NCBI GenBank assembly: GCA_902793335.1
Contig: CADBCZ010000015.1
Coordinates: 1-56,056, forward strand
Source of the DNA: an uncultured Lachnospiraceae bacterium
GTDB lineage: Bacteria; Bacillota; Clostridia; Lachnospirales; Lachnospiraceae
DNA length: 56,056 nt
Direction: 5' to 3'
The translations under genes were made by a program, and so were the position numbers. How positions within the stretch are numbered: position 1 is the stretch's first letter; each line of letters opens with the position of its first letter. Below, one piece after another: positions 49,718 through 56,056 of this stretch. A model generated the notes under the pieces. That model worked only from the letters and a program-made list of their open reading frames with translations, searched no databases and had not been told where the DNA came from.

Positions 49718-49933
49718 GTGAAGAAAAAACAAATGAAGAAGGCAATAAATGATAAAAACAGATGTGTTGCATGTGGATTGTGCAGTACACAGTGTTCGCG
49801 TCAGGCGATAGACATTTATAGGGGTTGCTATGCTGTTGTAGATTCTAAAAAATGTGTTGGATGTGGTTTGTGTGAAAAAGCGTGTCCTGCCGGATCAATA
49901 AAGATTTGTGAAGGGGAGGATACCGGAATATGA
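49718..49933 (+). CDS. two-[4Fe-4S] ferredoxin-like protein, 71 aa
   Basis: Bacterial ferredoxin with two clusters: CVACGLCSTQCSRQA and CVGCGLCEKACPAGS, each CxxCxxCxxxC. GTG 49718 (or ATG 49733) with GAAAGGCG upstream. It overlaps the next gene by four bases, so the protein is probably an electron carrier for that membrane protein. Confidence 0.9.
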   Translation: MKKKQMKKAINDKNRCVACGLCSTQCSRQAIDIYRGCYAVVDSKKCVGCGLCEKACPAGSIKICEGEDTGI

Positions 49934-50532
49934 AGGTTGCAATAAGAAAAAACCATTGGTATGATTATCTTTGGATATGGTCAATAGTATATTTTACATT
50001 AGGTTTTTTCAACATACTTTTTGCATGGTTAGGATTAATTGACTTTATCCTTCCGCTGATATTTGCAATTGTTGGAGGAAACAAGTGGTTTTGTAATCAT
50101 ATGTGTGGACGAGGACAGTTGTTTTGGATGCTTGGAAGAAACTTAAAGTGCTCAAGGCAAAAACAGGCTCCGAAATGGATATCCTCTAAGTGGTTCAGAT
50201 ACGGTTTTCTTGCATTTTTTATGACAATGTTCGGAACAATGATATTCCAGACATATCTGGTTTTTTCCGGAGCAGGGTCTTTGAGAAAAGTAGTGAAGCT
50301 TTTCTGGACATTTAAGGTTCCATGGAAATGGGCATACAATGGAAGTGTATTCCCTGATTGGGTGGCACAGTTTGGATTCGGATTTTACAGTCTGATGCTC
50401 ACCTCGACGCTCATAGGTCTGATTGTGATGGTACTGTACAAAGAACGCACCTGGTGTGCATTCTGTCCTATGGGAACTATGACACAGGGTATATGCAAGC
50501 TTAAAGCAAATGATAAATTGGAGGATAAGTGA
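49930..50532 (+). CDS. membrane iron-sulfur protein, NapH/CcoG/NosR-like, 200 aa
   Basis: Four hydrophobic segments. It has two Cys motifs near the membrane, CNHMCGRGQLF (about 56-66) and CAFCPMGTMTQ (about 178-188), like the CxxxCP blocks of the NapH/NosR/YccM family of quinol- or electron-transfer proteins. Overlaps the ferredoxin gene and is followed at once by a C_GCAxxG_C_C protein. The three genes look like a small redox module. Acceptor unknown. Confidence 0.78.
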   Translation: MKVAIRKNHWYDYLWIWSIVYFTLGFFNILFAWLGLIDFILPLIFAIVGGNKWFCNHMCGRGQLFWMLGRNLKCSRQKQAPKWISSKWFRYGFLAFFMTMFGTMIFQTYLVFSGAGSLRKVVKLFWTFKVPWKWAYNGSVFPDWVAQFGFGFYSLMLTSTLIGLIVMVLYKERTWCAFCPMGTMTQGICKLKANDKLEDK

Positions 50533-50533
50533 T

Positions 50534-50923
50534 ATGACGTTAACTGAAAGAGCCGAAAAGGCGGTAGAAATGAAAAATTCCGGTAGATACAATTGCGCGC
50601 AGGCTGTGACGGCAGCGCTTGCCGATCAAACCGGTTTGTCAGAAGAACAGCTAAAACAGATATCTGCGGGATTCTGTGCAGGTATGGGGAATTTAGAAGC
50701 AACCTGTGGAGCGCTTATAGGTGCAGCTATGATCATGGGTTTAAAGTCAGAAGGCAAAGGTACTCTTGGCATAACAAAACAGCTTCAGGAAGAGTTTGGA
50801 AGGAGAAGCGGTTCGATTAAGTGTAAGGAGCTTAAGACTGTAACGGAAGGGAAACCATTATGCTCGTGTGAAGATTGTGTAAGAAATGCAGTTCATATAT
50901 ACGGAGAGGTTATGGGATTGTAA
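50534..50923 (+). CDS. C_GCAxxG_C_C family redox protein, 129 aa
   Basis: ATG 50534 (MTLTERAEKAVE) has TTGGAGG upstream. The name-giving Cys pattern: CAQAV near residue 21, CAGMGNLEATCGALIGA near 47-63, then KCKEL and CSCEDCVRNAV near 95-115. Members are thought to bind a metal or Fe-S centre and occur with redox proteins and transporters. Last gene of the module; no terminator is evident. Confidence 0.85.
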   Translation: MTLTERAEKAVEMKNSGRYNCAQAVTAALADQTGLSEEQLKQISAGFCAGMGNLEATCGALIGAAMIMGLKSEGKGTLGITKQLQEEFGRRSGSIKCKELKTVTEGKPLCSCEDCVRNAVHIYGEVMGL

Positions 50924-51192
50924 ATAAACGTGACTTGAAACAGAAGCGGTGATTGCAATCCTGACATTCTTGTAAAGAGAGCGTTGATGAATTGACAGAG
51001 AAGATAAATTTATTTGTGTTCTTCTCAAACCTAAAGAGTAAGTAATTAAGAATTTGATAAGAATTTAATAGTTATTTGATAAAGAAGTTTTTGTAAAAAC
51101 CATTTATACTACGACCATAAGATGCAAAAGATAAGGATTGCATCAAGGAAGTAATATAAATGGTTTCTTTTAATGTAAGAGGAGAAACAAAG
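50924..51192 (+). promoter_or_regulatory. possible two-component regulatory region before the chimeric ORF
   Basis: AAGAATTT occurs twice 11 bases apart (51048-51055, 51059-51066), as in OmpR-type response-regulator sites. GTTTTTGTAAAAAC (51087-51100) is a near-palindrome and TATACT lies at about 51105-51110. GATGCAA/TTGCATC (51121-51127, 51138-51144) can form a hairpin. This looks like the promoter region of a complete ABC/two-component operon. Confidence 0.4.
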
Positions 51193-51897
51193 ATGAGTAT
51201 ATTAAGAACAGAAAAACTTTGCAAATCATTTTCAAACGGAGGAGTACAGCAGCACGTTATCAAAAACTTAGACCTTGAGATAACAGATGGTGACTTCACA
51301 GTAATCATGGGATCCATCGGTGTGCTTGAAGCATTAGGTTACAGGTCAAGAGAGATATCGGGTGCATATATTTATGAGTATCTGCTGCTCTCGTTGTTGG
51401 GGATTTTGATTGGTGGATTGTTAATGCTGCTTATGCTTACTTTTGTAACAGCCCTTGGAAAGGCAGGAAAGATTAAGAAGTATCCGCCGGTAGTAGCATT
51501 TAGAAAAGGTATAAAGACACATCATTTCGGAAGAAATGTTTTTCCTATAGAAAAAACAAAGTCGGATATAAACAGAATGAACCAGGTGATAGGAAATATC
51601 ATTACCAATTCATATAAATATGCAGATACAAAAATAGAAGTGGATTATTCGGTAATAGATGATTATCTGGAAATGAAGATAAGAGATTTTGGCCCGGGTA
51701 TTTCTGAGGAGGAACTTCCTGCTGTTACTAATAAGTTTTATAGGGGAAAGAATGCAGAGGAGAAGCAGAAAGAAGGAAGCGGACTGGGATTATACATATC
51801 AAAGTCTCTTATGGAGAAGATGGATGGTGAATTAATCTGCGAGCGAGCCGATGAGAGTGGAGGATTTTCGGTAAAACTCTTGATTCAACTAAGTTAG
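51193..51897 (+). pseudogene. in-frame chimera of ABC ATPase, FtsX permease and histidine kinase, 234 aa
   Basis: Residues 1-40 (MSILRTEKLCKSFSNGGVQQ to FTVIMG) are the start of a LolD-type ATPase, cut just before the Walker A loop. Residues 42-122 (GVLEALGYRSREISGAYIYE, then two helices and VVAFRKGIKTHHFGRNVFPIEKT) are the middle of an FtsX permease. Residues 125-234 are the ATPase end of a histidine kinase: N box GNIITNSYKYA, G1 DFGPGIS, G2 GSGLGLYISK. No stop or frameshift interrupts it, although two internal deletions must have joined three genes. The start has AGAGGAGAAACAAAG. It probably lacks ATPase and kinase activity. Confidence 0.82.
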
Positions 51898-52012
51898 TAA
51901 TATGAGGAGTGGATAAATTCTATTATGTCCTAATTGTGGTTGTCAATTAACAAACATATTATACTGATTATGATTGTTATGCTGATAATACATTATGTGT
52001 CATAAATTGATA
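51898..52012 (+). other. AT-rich gene-free stretch
   Basis: Contains no ORF with a ribosome site and no clear terminator after the chimeric gene. It leads into the type I toxin promoter. Confidence 0.4.
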
Positions 52013-52041
52013 GTGACAAAAATAAATGATTATGATATAAT
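52013..52041 (+). promoter_or_regulatory. promoter of the type I toxin mRNA
   Basis: GTGACA (52013-52018), 17 bases, perfect TATAAT (52036-52041). Start near 52048, giving a leader of about 35 bases. Confidence 0.72.
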
Positions 52042-52083
52042 TTTTTCGTTGTCAACCCCAATCTGGCAACAGGAAGGGGGTGT

Positions 52084-52179
52084 ATGTCATTGGTTGTGAA
52101 CTTTATTATCTCTGTATTGGCAAGTATAGCCGCCTACTATATTTGCAAATGGCTAGACAGAGATAATGACAACAACTAG
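52084..52179 (+). CDS. Fst-like type I toxin, 31 aa
   Basis: Small hydrophobic peptide: MSLVVNFIISVLASIAAYYI then CKWLDRDNDNN, one membrane helix (about residues 3-20) with a polar charged tail. This is the form of Fst-type toxins of type I systems, which damage the membrane when overproduced. ATG 52084 follows AGGAAGGGGG. The toxin frame begins over the first copy of a 15-bp direct repeat, and the mRNA ends at a bidirectional terminator, the layout of the par/Fst locus of plasmid pAD1. The match to known toxins is by architecture and has not been checked by search. Confidence 0.78.
   Translation: MSLVVNFIISVLASIAAYYICKWLDRDNDNN
52092..52106. repeat. direct repeat copy 1 (toxin side)
   Basis: GGTTGTGAACTTTAT, identical to 52261-52275. 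It lies at the start of the toxin coding region. Confidence 0.9.
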
Positions 52180-52208
52180 CCTCGGTTTTCTCGACCGTAA
52201 AACGAGAA

Positions 52209-52240
52209 GAAACCCCTAGAGCCGCTACTCTAGGGGTTTC
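52209..52240. terminator. shared bidirectional terminator of toxin and antitoxin RNAs
   Basis: A perfect 13-bp stem GAAACCCCTAGAG / CTCTAGGGGTTTC with a 6-base loop, with T-containing flanks on both strands (GTTTTG on plus, TTCTCGTTTT on minus). Confidence 0.88.
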
Positions 52241-52260
52241 GTTTTGTGCATATCATGTTC

Positions 52261-52275
52261 GGTTGTGAACTTTAT
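52261..52275. repeat. direct repeat copy 2 (antitoxin side)
   Basis: GGTTGTGAACTTTAT, the same 15 bases as at 52092, beyond the terminator. Confidence 0.9.
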
Positions 52276-52285
52276 GCCTAGGCAT

Positions 52286-52314
52286 ATTATAGCATATGTA
52301 TTTATAACATTCAA
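52286..52314 (-). promoter_or_regulatory. promoter of the antitoxin RNA
   Basis: On the minus strand: TTGAAT (52314-52309), 17 bases, perfect TATAAT (52291-52286). It points at the shared terminator. Stronger than the toxin promoter by consensus, as expected for an unstable but abundant antitoxin. Confidence 0.82.
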
Positions 52315-52401
52315 TATTCATTTTTCTTGAGTTTCCGCAGTTTTATCCACAACTACCGAATTTTTTTGAAGATAGTATGTTTTCCCGGGAAAGGGATAAA
52401 T

Positions 52402-52456
52402 GTGACTAAAATGTCACTTTTAAATTCATTACAAAGTCATATTCGTATAGTATATT
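52402..52456 (+). promoter_or_regulatory. promoter and inverted repeat before the last ABC gene
   Basis: TTACAA (52429-52434), 16 bases, TATATT (52451-52456). GTGACTAAAATGTCAC (52402-52417), an inverted repeat of 5-bp arms, sits just upstream and may bind a regulator. The leader to 52560 is about 100 bases. Confidence 0.55.
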
Positions 52457-52559
52457 TTTATTAACATAAAGATTGGCAGAGTTACTCATAGTTATGTGAC
52501 CGGGATTATTATATGTAGGTTTGATTGAGTAATCTGTCGTAAAAAGCTGGAGGTATAAA

Positions 52560-53264
52560 ATGGAGATATTAAAATGTGAAGGTTTATCAAAAATATATGG
52601 AGAGGGAGATAATCAAACAGTAGCACTTAATGATGTTTCATTTAGTGTAAACAAGGGCGAGTTCGTGTCGATAGTTGGTGCTTCCGGAAGTGGTAAATCC
52701 ACTCTGCTTCATATAATAGGAGGAGTAGATAAGCCTACAAATGGAAAAGTTACTATTGGGGATATTGATATACACAGTCAGTCGGAGGATAAACTTGCGA
52801 TATTCAGAAGAAGGCATATCGGTCTTGTATATCAGTTTTACAATCTGATTCCTGTGCTTAATGTAGATGAGAATATTGTGCTTCCTCATATGCTTGACGG
52901 TCGTAAGCCTGACAGGGAGAGACTTGATGAGATTGTCAATTATCTGGGACTTTCAGATAGAAGACTACATCTGCCCAGAGAACTGTCAGGAGGACAGCAA
53001 CAGAGAGTTTCAATAGGAAGAGCATTATTTTCTCATCCGGAAATTTTGCTCTGTGATGAGCCTACAGGTAACCTTGATAGAAAGAACAGTGAGGAGATAG
53101 TAGAACTATTAAAGGAATCAAATCGCAAATTCGGACAGACGCTCATACTCATAACACATGATGAGAATATTGCGCTTCAGGCAGACAGAATCATTTATAT
53201 GGAAGATGGAAAAATTATCAATGATGAGACTATTCGCAATATTAACATGAAGATAGCAGAATAA
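52560..53264 (+). CDS. ABC transporter ATPase, LolD/MacB-type, 234 aa
   Basis: Walker A GASGSGKST, signature LSGGQQQR, Walker B LLCDEPTGNLD, H-loop LITHDE. ATG follows CTGGAGGTATAAA. It pairs with the FtsX permease 64 bases downstream. It is the third complete ABC-FtsX pair in the window after 34491/35199 and 46048/46751, and the broken one at 51193 belongs to a similar family. Confidence 0.92.
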   Translation: MEILKCEGLSKIYGEGDNQTVALNDVSFSVNKGEFVSIVGASGSGKSTLLHIIGGVDKPTNGKVTIGDIDIHSQSEDKLAIFRRRHIGLVYQFYNLIPVLNVDENIVLPHMLDGRKPDRERLDEIVNYLGLSDRRLHLPRELSGGQQQRVSIGRALFSHPEILLCDEPTGNLDRKNSEEIVELLKESNRKFGQTLILITHDENIALQADRIIYMEDGKIINDETIRNINMKIAE

Positions 53265-53328
53265 ATAGTGTCAAAAATTTAGGATGGCTCTGTGATCAGA
53301 TATTAATAGATTATAAAGGATGAAAGAT

Positions 53329-56056
53329 ATGAATAATAAAAAAATAGTTCACCAGGTTACAAAACAATATATGATAATGAACAAGAAAAGGACGATACTT
53401 GCAATTATCGGTATAGCTCTTATGGTTACTTTGATGACCTGCGTACTAATCGGAAAGGATACTGCTTACAAGTATTTTATTGATATAGCGGTTAAAATGA
53501 ACGGCAACTGGCATATATCGGTATATAATCTGGACGATCAGAAGGTTCAAAAGCTCCAAAATGTAGCTGCAATAGAGGAAGTGGCGCTGACTGAAGATCT
53601 TAAATATACGGATTTTGAGGCATCGGGTAATGATGAAAAACCATTCTTAAATATCAGAAGATACTCGCCGGATGCTTTAAAATTAATGAATATCAAGCCT
53701 GCTAAGGGTAGACTACCCCAAAATGAAAATGAAATAGTAATCAGTATGAACGCGATCAAAGATGGTGCTGATATAAAGATAGGAGATAAGATATCTGTTA
53801 AGACATATGAAAGGTATATACGTAACAATCAGACAAGCGGAGAACTTGTAATAAATCAGCCGCGTATAGTAATTCCTGCAGGTGAAACCGTAGAACTTCC
53901 ATATGATATGTATTATTTTGTGCCGGGAACAGAGTTTGGCGATGATTTCTACAAAAAAGCAGAAGAAACACATAAAGAAACGGGTTTTGCAGACGAATAT
54001 ACCATAACAGGATTTATTGATCCTCCTGATTTTGAAGAGTCATATTATGCATGGTATACAGCTATATCACTGATAGGTGATAAACCTGCAATGGAATCAG
54101 GTTACAATGCATTAGTAATGACGGACACAAAAAAAATTACAGAAGAAACGTGGACAGATGTCCGTAATATAGTGGGAGCTGATAACTACGAAAGCAATGA
54201 TGAGGTACTTGCTTTTGCCGGTGGAACAAGTTACAACACTATCAATAAGCTGGTGCTTATGGCACAGTGTTTCTTTGTGGGTCTTATTATGATTATATCC
54301 ATAATTCTGATATACAATGTCTTCAATCTGTCATTTGATGAAAGAACCAGATATCTGGGGATGCTTTCGTCAGTGGGAGCAACCGGAAGACAGAAGAGAA
54401 GCTCAGTATATTATGAAGCAGGACTTATGATTCTCATGGCACTTCCGGTAGGATTGTTGATGGGAATGTTGATAGTGAAAGTCGGTGTAGGAGTAGTACG
54501 CCCAATAGCAGAGATATTCTTTAGTGTAAAGGGCGGTGATTATGTTAATATTCCTGCGAAGCTTAACTTAAAACCATTGGGGATTCTTTTGACGATACTT
54601 ATAAGTGTCGGTACAGTCTATATATCTGCACTTCTTCCTGCACTTAAGATAAGTACTATAGGACCGATAGAAAGTATAAGAGGAAATATATATAAGAAGA
54701 GGAGAAGAAGAACCCAAAAGTCTATAATCTCAGGAAACTCTGAAATGCTTCTGTCCAAACGCTTTTTCGTAAATGACCGCATTAAGTCAAGAAGTATAAC
54801 AAGGGCTATTGCAGTATTTCTGATAGCATCTATAGTAGTTTGTTATGGCGCTAATGTATTTCTTCAAATGATGGATTACAAGCTTGAGGACTATGATCTG
54901 TCTGATGTTGCCTATAAAGATTCGGATTACTGGGTTACAGTACGTGACAGTGGTGAAACCTATGACGAAAACGGGAATATTATATATGAGGAAAAGCCTG
55001 ACAGAGAAAAAATCTTAAGTGATATAGAAGGATTGGGTGTAAAGAATCTTCATGTTAACTATTCGGACTTTCTTGCCGGAAGGGTAAGTTATGAGGCATA
55101 CAGTGATGAGTTCTTAGAAAAAATGTATGAAGTATATAGTCTATACTTTCCGGAAGGTGAATTGACATATGATGATTTTCTTGAAAGTGTGTTTTCAAAT
55201 GAGAGAAACAGCGGTATTGCGGATGAATGTATTCGTGTATTAAGTTATGATGAGGAGACTTTTAAAAAACTTGCAGAGAAGGTTTCGGCAACGAATTATG
55301 AGAATATAGATTTTCCATGTGTCATAGTTGATTATGCTAACATTTCGACAGATTATGTAAGACCTGAGGAAGGCAATCCAAGAGATTATAAATATTTTGA
55401 GATAGATGGTGCTATAAGATATAATGTGGGCGATACGCTTAATGTTTATCCGATGAATCTTATGAGGAGTGAGTGGGAGAAATTATATCCGGATAAGGAT
55501 TATATCGAATATGCCAAGGAGCCTCTTGACGGACCATTGCCATTTACGATTATTGCAAAACCGAATGCCGAAGAGCTAAAGGATTTTGTAAAAGGTTGTA
55601 ATACCGGAATAACCATAATAATTCCTAACAGTGCTGCAGATGTTGTATCAAAGTCGAATAGTCAGATGCTTGATATGAATATTTATTTTGATGTCAAAGG
55701 AGCTGATAAGGCTTCGGTTTCTAAGTATATTGAGAGCATTGATAATCAATACGAGGATCTGGATGCAATAAACTTAGGTAGCAGCTTGACACAAATTGTT
55801 AATTTTAAAGTGATAATTAACAGAATGGTAAAAATAGTCATGATTGTATTTTTGATATTCAGTTCGATTATCTGTCTCCTTAATGTATATAGCTCAGTAT
55901 CCGGGCTTATGGTTAGCAGAAGACGTAGCTTTGCGGTTATGAGATCTGTTGGAATGACCGAAAAACAGATATTTAGGATGAGCACCATTGAGGGAATGAT
56001 GATGCTGTTTAGAGGTATTATCGTAGCTACGCCGATTGTAGGTATCATGTGCTATG
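53329..56056 (+). CDS. FtsX-like ABC permease, cut by the window end, at least 909 aa
   Basis: ATG 53329 (MNNKKIVHQV) follows AAAGGA; the frame stays open to the last base, so the C-terminus is missing. N-terminal helix (TILAIIGIALMVTLMTCVLIG), outer domain (about 45-300), FtsX block with NVFNLSFDERTRYLGMLSSVGATGRQKR, helices, then a basic linker (KKRRRRTQKS) and a second domain with its own helix and an outer part, followed by VSRRRSFAVMRSVGMTEKQIFRM. Two FtsX domains, as in exporters of antimicrobial peptides or envelope-active systems. Confidence 0.88.
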   Translation, partial: MNNKKIVHQVTKQYMIMNKKRTILAIIGIALMVTLMTCVLIGKDTAYKYFIDIAVKMNGNWHISVYNLDDQKVQKLQNVAAIEEVALTEDLKYTDFEASGNDEKPFLNIRRYSPDALKLMNIKPAKGRLPQNENEIVISMNAIKDGADIKIGDKISVKTYERYIRNNQTSGELVINQPRIVIPAGETVELPYDMYYFVPGTEFGDDFYKKAEETHKETGFADEYTITGFIDPPDFEESYYAWYTAISLIGDKPAMESGYNALVMTDTKKITEETWTDVRNIVGADNYESNDEVLAFAGGTSYNTINKLVLMAQCFFVGLIMIISIILIYNVFNLSFDERTRYLGMLSSVGATGRQKRSSVYYEAGLMILMALPVGLLMGMLIVKVGVGVVRPIAEIFFSVKGGDYVNIPAKLNLKPLGILLTILISVGTVYISALLPALKISTIGPIESIRGNIYKKRRRRTQKSIISGNSEMLLSKRFFVNDRIKSRSITRAIAVFLIASIVVCYGANVFLQMMDYKLEDYDLSDVAYKDSDYWVTVRDSGETYDENGNIIYEEKPDREKILSDIEGLGVKNLHVNYSDFLAGRVSYEAYSDEFLEKMYEVYSLYFPEGELTYDDFLESVFSNERNSGIADECIRVLSYDEETFKKLAEKVSATNYENIDFPCVIVDYANISTDYVRPEEGNPRDYKYFEIDGAIRYNVGDTLNVYPMNLMRSEWEKLYPDKDYIEYAKEPLDGPLPFTIIAKPNAEELKDFVKGCNTGITIIIPNSAADVVSKSNSQMLDMNIYFDVKGADKASVSKYIESIDNQYEDLDAINLGSSLTQIVNFKVIINRMVKIVMIVFLIFSSIICLLNVYSSVSGLMVSRRRSFAVMRSVGMTEKQIFRMSTIEGMMMLFRGIIVATPIVGIMCY

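Larger units (their letters stand above)
52205..52279 (-). ncRNA. predicted antitoxin RNA (RNAII-like)
   Basis: Would be transcribed leftward from about 52279 to the shared terminator, about 75 nt. Its 5' part contains the complement of the second repeat (52261-52275), so it can pair with the toxin translation-start region and with the toxin mRNA terminator stem, as RNAII does with RNAI in Fst systems. Confidence 0.7.

Noticed and set aside
52343-52351. TTATCCACA, a perfect DnaA box
   Set aside because: It is single, with no further boxes or AT-rich unwinding element or replication gene nearby, so there is no ground for an origin.
1-56056. CRISPR arrays, tRNA, rRNA, insertion sequences and phage genes
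   Set aside because: No repeat-spacer pattern, no cloverleaf, no rRNA-like stretch and no transposase or phage motif was found on reading both strands.

Overview
The window reads as chromosome of a low-GC Gram-positive anaerobe of class Clostridia, most likely a Lachnospiraceae-type gut bacterium. This is inferred from strong AAGGAGG-type ribosome binding sites, ferrous-iron transport operons with FeoB-associated Cys-rich proteins, many FtsX-type ABC systems, secreted proteins with glucan-binding-like repeats, and a C_GCAxxG_C_C family protein. No rRNA, tRNA, CRISPR array or intact transposase was seen. Functions below are assigned from motifs read by eye.

Layout. 0.1-2.9 kb: ferritin-like protein, phenylacetate-CoA ligase, SH3 lipoprotein. 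3.1-10.2 kb: a Dlt-like surface aminoacylation locus on the minus strand (MBOAT, SGNH protein, amino-acid adenylating enzyme, carrier protein, then two secreted proteins), with transglutaminase-fold secreted proteins at both ends and two hairpin (MITE-like) elements. 10.3-14.4 kb: DtxR-family regulator, then a TPP riboswitch and the thiamin salvage operon thiM-thiE-HAD-thiD, ending in a decayed tenA. 14.4-22.6 kb: two feo systems and a P1B-type metal ATPase with tiny accessory proteins. 22.6-27.9 kb: TetR regulator, esterase and a heterodimeric siderophore-type ABC pair. 28.2-32.0 kb: a second Dlt-like locus that has a PLP-dependent decarboxylase and no adenylating enzyme. 32.2-33.3 kb: short GNAT and a type II toxin-antitoxin pair. 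33.4-45.2 kb: a large unit of methyltransferases, an ABC-FtsX pair, a second heterodimeric ABC pair and a complete ECF importer. 45.2-49.5 kb: TetR-controlled ABC-FtsX exporter. 49.6-50.9 kb: small redox module. 51.0-56.06 kb: an in-frame chimera left by deletion of an ABC/two-component locus, an Fst-like type I toxin-antitoxin locus, and an ABC-FtsX pair that runs off the window.

Three threads tie the window together. (1) A 16-bp operator, GTTAGC-N4-GCTAAC or close variants, lies in front of both feo units, the esterase/ABC unit, the methyltransferase/ABC unit (three copies) and the ECF unit, several times on a recognisable promoter. It predicts a metal (probably iron) regulon, with the DtxR-family protein at 10.3 kb as the candidate regulator. 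(2) The two Dlt-like loci carry near-identical carrier proteins and may share the single adenylating enzyme; the second adds a decarboxylase resembling enzymes that act on carrier-bound amino acids, so a decarboxylated amino acid (an amine) could be attached to a surface polymer. (3) Several loci are decaying by in-frame deletion (tenA remnant, ABC/permease/kinase chimera, short GNAT).
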